9,664 nucleotides of DNA from an uncultured Lacibacter sp. (GTDB taxonomy: Bacteria > Bacteroidota > Bacteroidia > Chitinophagales > Chitinophagaceae), in contig NZ_CAMLGT010000145.1 of assembly GCF_946479605.1 (NCBI RefSeq), positions 1 through 9,664 on the forward strand. Direction: 5' to 3'. The notes under the pieces were generated by a model, which was not told the DNA's origin, ran no database searches, and was given only the letters and a program-made list of their open reading frames with translations. Of the stretch, positions 6,823-9,664 are shown piece after piece. The position numbers and the translations under genes were made by a program. Position 1 is the stretch's first letter. The number at the start of each line of letters is the position of its first letter.

Positions 6823-7389
6823 TTAATGCAGGATGCTTACTTCTGTACCAATGGGTAACAGATCGTACAACTCTTTTGCATACTCCCGTTTGGTTGAAAC
6901 GCAACCCAGTGTCCAGTTGTAGTAGTAGTCAATAAAACGGTCTTCATTGCGCCTTGTTGCATGAATGCCAATACCGCCACCTGGCTTGGCATTGGGCGGA
7001 ATAATTCCCTGCGATTTGCGTGCATAGAATTTTTCCAGGTCGCTGCTGGTGGGGTAATCAAGCAGAAGAAAATGACCCCATTCAGAGTGGATCTTTTTTG
7101 CAATGATCTTATAATTTCCTTCCGGTGTGCGTCTGTCGCCTTCCATCATTTTATCGCTTAGTTCACTTGAGCCAAACACAACAGGAATAGTAAACAACCA
7201 GCCGTCTTCGTCATACACTTTCAATTCATATTTGCTTTTGTCAATCACCACTTTGTAATAAGCTGATTTTCTTTCAACAGGTTTGTGTAAAACTGTTTTG
7301 CTCCGGCTGAAAAAACTAAATCCGGATAATGTGAGCATCAGCACAGAACAAAAAACGAGCGGGGTTGATTGGCTTTTCATGTACACCAT
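6823..7389 (-). CDS. YkuD-family L,D-transpeptidase, exported
   Basis: This enzyme family acts on peptidoglycan in the periplasm, forming or trimming L,D-linked stem peptides through a catalytic cysteine. The 188-residue product has a short N-terminal hydrophobic segment (about 11-27), a signal peptide or membrane anchor, followed by a YkuD domain (about 45-187). Hallmarks are GDRRTPEGNYKI (84-95), GIGIHAT with His143, and TLGCVS with Cys163; the spacing His-x16-Thr-x-Gly-Cys fits the family motif. The usual catalytic-site Arg/Asn after Cys-hydrophobic is Ser here, as in some YafK/ErfK-like members. ATGs at 7389 and 7380 are both possible starts and differ by three residues. A -7-like TAATTTTTG lies at 7416-7424. 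Whether it makes 3-3 cross-links, attaches proteins or cleaves cannot be told from sequence. Confidence 0.88.
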   Translation of the reverse strand: MVYMKSQSTPLVFCSVLMLTLSGFSFFSRSKTVLHKPVERKSAYYKVVIDKSKYELKVYDEDGWLFTIPVVFGSSELSDKMMEGDRRTPEGNYKIIAKKIHSEWGHFLLLDYPTSSDLEKFYARKSQGIIPPNAKPGGGIGIHATRRNEDRFIDYYYNWTLGCVSTKREYAKELYDLLPIGTEVSILH

Positions 7390-7503
7390 GTTTTCAACAG
7401 TACGATATTAACGGGCAAAAATTATGCTATAGTATGGTTGTGAATTTAATTAACAATCCCTTTATGAAGAAGTGGTGGATAACATGTAACAGTTACGAAC
7501 AAT

Positions 7504-7531
7504 AAAGCCGCTTCGTTATTAAAGCGGCTTT
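7504..7531. terminator. Terminator-like hairpin downstream of the DUF4332 gene
   Basis: A perfect 10-bp stem (AAAGCCGCTT at 7504-7513, AAGCGGCTTT at 7522-7531) with an 8-base loop lies 20 bases beyond the DUF4332 stop. It most likely ends that leftward transcript, although the minus-strand tail (TTTATTGTT) is short. The plus-strand tail (TTTTCTTTT) is actually richer in T, so it could also stop rightward transcription. Confidence 0.65.
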
Positions 7532-7551
7532 TCTTTTATGCGTAAGAATGC

Positions 7552-7959
7552 TTAGTGAAAAACTTTTTGCTCCAGTGTTTTTGCTTCGGCAATCATGGCT
7601 GCAAGACTTTCTGCGGAAGGAACTTTACCGGTCAATCCAAACTTCTCGTTGGTCTCCTGCAATTTAGCATGCAGGTTTTCCGCATTGCGTGTAGCCAGTT
7701 CTTTTACGGTATCCACTCCGGCTGCTTCCAGCAACTCAGCTGTTTGCCCGGCAACACCGTTTATGCGGTGAAGATCGGCGTGGTTCACCCAGGTAAGGAT
7801 GAGGTTTTCCGGAAGACCTGTTACTTCACTTATTCCAGCTCTTCCTTTTTTCGTACTGCCTTGTGCCAGCAGATCGTCGGTTGTAAAAATGGCCATTGTT
7901 TCCAGGCGTGCTGCATAGTTTGGTCCAATGCCTTCAATATCGATTACTTTATAACTCAT
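7552..7959 (-). CDS. DUF4332 helix-hairpin-helix protein
   Basis: The 135-residue cytoplasmic protein matches the DUF4332 type, small proteins built from tandem helix-hairpin-helix (HhH) units like those in DNA-binding and repair proteins. The first unit is IEGIGPNYAARLETM (8-22), and a related one is INGVAGQTAELLEAAGV (66-82). A mostly helical, charged C-terminus follows. No signal peptide or membrane segment is present. The biochemical role of the family is not established; non-specific DNA binding is a reasonable guess from the fold. The ATG at 7959 is preferred because MSYKVIDIEGIG is the expected N-terminus; an in-frame TTG at 7980 overlaps a -7-like box (TTACTTTG, 7985-7978). The gene is flanked by terminators (7504-7531 and 8025-8050), so it is probably a unit of its own. 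Confidence 0.85.
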   Translation of the reverse strand: MSYKVIDIEGIGPNYAARLETMAIFTTDDLLAQGSTKKGRAGISEVTGLPENLILTWVNHADLHRINGVAGQTAELLEAAGVDTVKELATRNAENLHAKLQETNEKFGLTGKVPSAESLAAMIAEAKTLEQKVFH

Positions 7960-7985
7960 GGCAAATATTCTTTTGGGCAAAGTAA

Positions 7986-8000
7986 AGGAAAAACTTTCCT
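7986..8000. repeat. Short inverted repeat upstream of the DUF4332 gene
   Basis: AGGAAA (7986-7991) and TTTCCT (7995-8000) form a 6-bp inverted repeat with a 3-base centre, 26 bases before the ATG at 7959 and just upstream of the -7-like box. It could be an operator near the -35 region, but a repeat this short may be chance. Confidence 0.2.
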
Positions 8001-8024
8001 CAATCTTTGTTATAGTCTACAAAA

Positions 8025-8050
8025 AACCGCTCCTCAATTGAGAAGCGGTT
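8025..8050 (-). terminator. Intrinsic terminator of the membrane-protein/beta-barrel operon
   Basis: A nearly perfect 11-position stem (AACCGCT paired with AGCGGTT around the palindrome CTCAATTGAG, one C/A mismatch at 8032/8043) is followed on the minus strand by TTTTTTG. It begins 26 bases past the stop of the beta-barrel gene and stands between it and the DUF4332 gene. Confidence 0.85.
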
Positions 8051-8058
8051 CGCCAGAG

Positions 8059-8078
8059 AATACAGCGTTAGCTGTATT
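8059..8078 (-). repeat. Hairpin overlapping the stop codon of the beta-barrel gene
   Basis: AATACAGC (8059-8066) and GCTGTATT (8071-8078) form a perfect 8-bp stem with a GTTA loop. The right arm includes two bases of the stop codon (8077-8079). No T-run follows on the minus strand. It stands 8 bases upstream of the true terminator and may protect the mRNA 3' end or aid termination. Confidence 0.5.
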
Positions 8079-8940
8079 ACCAGCTGCTAAGCCGGATACC
8101 AATATTGTAAGGTGTTTGTTCCAGTCCGTTTTTGTGTAAATTGTTGAGTGCATAGCTGCCGTACAGGCGCATTACACCAAGGTTCAGTTCGCCAATGGCT
8201 GAAAGCTTCCATGGCTCCAGGTTAAAGTTGCTCCTGTTCTTTTCTTTGCCGTTTTCTTCGCTCTTCATTTTCTGACGAGATGCATAGAGGTAACCAGCAC
8301 TTACACCTGCGCTGAAGCCGTAACCTCTTTTACGCTTAGGGGCAAAGTTGAAATCGAGCATAACAGGCACTGTTAAATAGTCGGCGGCCAGTTTATTTTT
8401 CCTGTACTTGATATTGTTGTCGATGCTGATAGTTGTTACAGGATCATTGTTATAACGCACACTTTTTTCGAAGCTGTAGTTATTCAGTTCCACACCTAAA
8501 CCATATTTCAGGTTTACAACATGCTGAATAATGTTGATGCGTTGCATAAAGAACCACACATTCACATTAATGGAGCGGCCGTTACGTAAATCAAGTTGTT
8601 CTTTTGTGCCGCCGGGAAAGAAAGCCTGTGCTTCTGGTGAAGCATAATTGGTTTGATCGTTTACGTTTGAGAAACCAAGATCAAGGATCATCCAGTTTGT
8701 ACTGATGTTTGACTTTTTGTATTCTTTACGCTTTTTGATTTCAACTGATACACCGTCATCATCATCGTCGTCGTCTTTGTCATCTTTTTCAACTTTCTTT
8801 TCTTTACCATCATGTTTTTTAATGATGATCATATTGCCTACTTTGATTGTGTCGGCACTTTGTGGTTTTGTGGTGTCGCTTTGTGCGTTAAGGCCCAGGC
8901 ATACTACTAAACCAAGCAATGATAAGATTGACTGCTTCAT
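8077..8940 (-). CDS. Outer-membrane beta-barrel protein (PorT-like/porin-family)
   Basis: The 287-residue product appears to be a small outer-membrane beta-barrel protein. A signal peptide (1-19, cut LNA|QS) is followed by a linker that is unusually rich in Lys and Asp (about 41-77), including seven consecutive Asp at 56-62. Residues about 78-287 alternate polar and hydrophobic residues as in beta-barrel strands, with repeated turns (GYGFSAGVSAGYLYASRQ, IGELNLGVMRLYGSYAL), and end in Trp, an aromatic terminus typical of barrels recognised by the Bam machinery. The N-terminal linker probably faces the periplasm. The gene starts 25 bases after the stop of the membrane protein to its right, so the two are probably an operon, closed by the hairpin at 8025-8050. 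Such barrels often sit behind a sigma factor and a membrane-bound regulator in this group. Transport or signalling function is unknown. Confidence 0.8.
   Translation of the reverse strand: MKQSILSLLGLVVCLGLNAQSDTTKPQSADTIKVGNMIIIKKHDGKEKKVEKDDKDDDDDDDGVSVEIKKRKEYKKSNISTNWMILDLGFSNVNDQTNYASPEAQAFFPGGTKEQLDLRNGRSINVNVWFFMQRINIIQHVVNLKYGLGVELNNYSFEKSVRYNNDPVTTISIDNNIKYRKNKLAADYLTVPVMLDFNFAPKRKRGYGFSAGVSAGYLYASRQKMKSEENGKEKNRSNFNLEPWKLSAIGELNLGVMRLYGSYALNNLHKNGLEQTPYNIGIRLSSW
8756..8775. repeat. Trinucleotide repeat coding for poly-aspartate
   Basis: A run of ATC then GTC triplets on the plus strand (GAC then GAT codons on the coding strand) encodes most of the seven-Asp stretch in the beta-barrel protein. 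Such runs can change length by slippage in whole codons, altering the linker without breaking the frame. Confidence 0.6.
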
Positions 8941-8965
8941 AATAATTTCCGTTTAAAGTTTTTTG

Positions 8966-9664
8966 TTATTGGGTGTTTACTGCAAACACTGCAAAGCGTA
9001 CTTCGGAAGAGCTTGACTGAATACCGGTTTTACGTTCAAGTGTCCGTTTTGCTTTTTTGATCAACCCTGCTATTCCACTTTTGCGTTGCCTTTCTTCGTT
9101 GAAGAGTGCGTCCTCTTCTTCATCGGCAACATCGTTGTTGTAAGAAGCATAGCTGATGTTGTTTGCTATAGGTTGTACGGTTGAAGTTTCTGAAAAGTTA
9201 CGTGGTGCTGTAAATTTTTCTTCCGCCGTTTTTTCAATCTCTTGTGTTGTTACAGGATCAATGGTTACATCAACAGAAGTGGTAGTTGTTGTAACGGGAT
9301 CAACAGATGCAACGGTAGGGTTGCCTGTACTTGGTTGCTGTTGTGTTGTTAAGTCAGAAGAGGAAGAAGCTGTTGCTTTATTAAACTCTTCCTGTTGATT
9401 CTTCAACTCTGCATTAATTACTGCATTTACCGGAGAGAGTTTTGATGGTTCAGTTCTTTTTTCTTCAGCTGTTTTTGTAACACCTGCAAATTCTGCAGGT
9501 TTATCTGTTCCTGTGTTCCTGTCAATCATCAACCACATGGCACTGCCCAACAGTAAGGTAACAGCTGCTGCAGCGCTCCATCTTCTGGCAGTACTGCTTA
9601 ATGAAAATACACGTGCAGGCTCGGCTTGTTTATACAGTAATGATTTATCAGGAAATACAATGGA
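8966..9664 (-). CDS. Single-pass membrane protein, partial, possible anti-sigma-like regulator
   Basis: The reading frame stays open to the right edge, so the N-terminus is missing; 232 residues are visible. An in-frame TTG at 9550 and ATG at 9538 lie inside or after the hydrophobic segment and are unlikely starts. The visible part begins with a cytoplasmic stretch (SIVFPDKSLLYKQAEPARVF), then one transmembrane helix at about 31-47 (AAAAVTLLLGSAMWLMI) preceded by RRW. A long Thr/Ser/Gln-rich periplasmic region follows (about 85-145, with DPVTT twice), then an acidic patch (VADEEEDALFNEE), a basic segment (LIKKAKRTLERKTG) and a short beta-like end (EVRFAVFAVNTQ). The motif KTAEEK occurs twice. 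It shares a probable operon with the beta-barrel gene 25 bases downstream. The topology and context recall membrane-bound anti-sigma-type regulators in Bacteroidota, but no zinc finger or FecR domain is visible, so the function is inferred with low confidence. Confidence 0.7.
   Translation of the reverse strand, partial: SIVFPDKSLLYKQAEPARVFSLSSTARRWSAAAAVTLLLGSAMWLMIDRNTGTDKPAEFAGVTKTAEEKRTEPSKLSPVNAVINAELKNQQEEFNKATASSSSDLTTQQQPSTGNPTVASVDPVTTTTTSVDVTIDPVTTQEIEKTAEEKFTAPRNFSETSTVQPIANNISYASYNNDVADEEEDALFNEERQRKSGIAGLIKKAKRTLERKTGIQSSSSEVRFAVFAVNTQ

Noticed and set aside
7416..7440. Full promoter for the L,D-transpeptidase gene with TAATTTTTG as -7
   Set aside because: The box has an extra base relative to TAnnTTTG, and the nearest TTG lies about 29 bases upstream, too far for a standard -33 element.
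7555..8139. Plus-strand open frame of 194 codons across the DUF4332 gene
   Set aside because: It is Cys/Phe-rich, runs through the terminator at 8025-8050 and into the beta-barrel gene, and lies antisense to a recognised family.
9156..9398. Plus-strand open frame of 80 codons opposite the membrane-protein gene
   Set aside because: It is opposite a Thr/Ser/Val-rich coding region, whose antisense is Val/Ser-rich and stop-poor; no start signals or domain are seen.
1..9664. Mobile element, CRISPR array, toxin-antitoxin or phage-defence system
   Set aside because: No transposase, integrase, regularly spaced repeats, small paired toxin/antitoxin genes or defence-type domains are seen on either strand.

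Overview
The window looks like chromosomal DNA of a Bacteroidota bacterium, most likely of the Chitinophagaceae or a close relative. The signs are a GldA-type ABC ATPase, a secreted protein with a type B type IX secretion (T9SS) sorting domain, signal peptides ending in A-Q, Bacteroidota-like -7 boxes (TAnnTTTG) a short distance before start codons, and almost no Shine-Dalgarno sequences. Base composition and codon use look even throughout. I see no tRNA, rRNA, CRISPR array, transposase, phage gene or attachment site. The genus is an inference.

Layout. Positions 9-902 (-) encode GldA; a possible next gene starts 4 bases after its stop and runs off the left edge. Positions 955-2862 (-) encode a large secreted T9SS cargo protein with Ig-like modules. 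Positions 2863-3075 are a divergent control region with a hairpin, a cluster of GAACA half-sites and candidate promoters. Positions 3076-5019 (+) encode acetyl-CoA synthetase. A two-way terminator at 5027-5055 separates it from the convergent gene at 5092-6753 (-), an exported protein of unknown function. Next on the minus strand come a YkuD L,D-transpeptidase (6823-7389) and a small DUF4332 helix-hairpin-helix protein (7552-7959). Last is a probable operon running in from the right edge: a single-pass membrane protein (8966 to beyond 9664) followed by an outer-membrane beta-barrel protein (8077-8940) and its terminator.

How the genes relate. Much of the window concerns the cell envelope: a gliding/T9SS-associated ATPase, a T9SS cargo, a peptidoglycan cross-linking or trimming enzyme, an exported unknown protein, and a membrane-protein/beta-barrel pair resembling the regulator-plus-porin operons common in this group. 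Acetyl-CoA synthetase is the one central-metabolism gene and appears to be its own transcription unit. Except for the right-edge pair and perhaps gldA with its downstream neighbour, the genes look like separate units with their own promoters and terminators.

No clearly new biological system is visible. The points most worth a second look are the half-site cluster and promoter-proximal hairpin before acs, the unknown exported protein, and the membrane-protein/beta-barrel pair.
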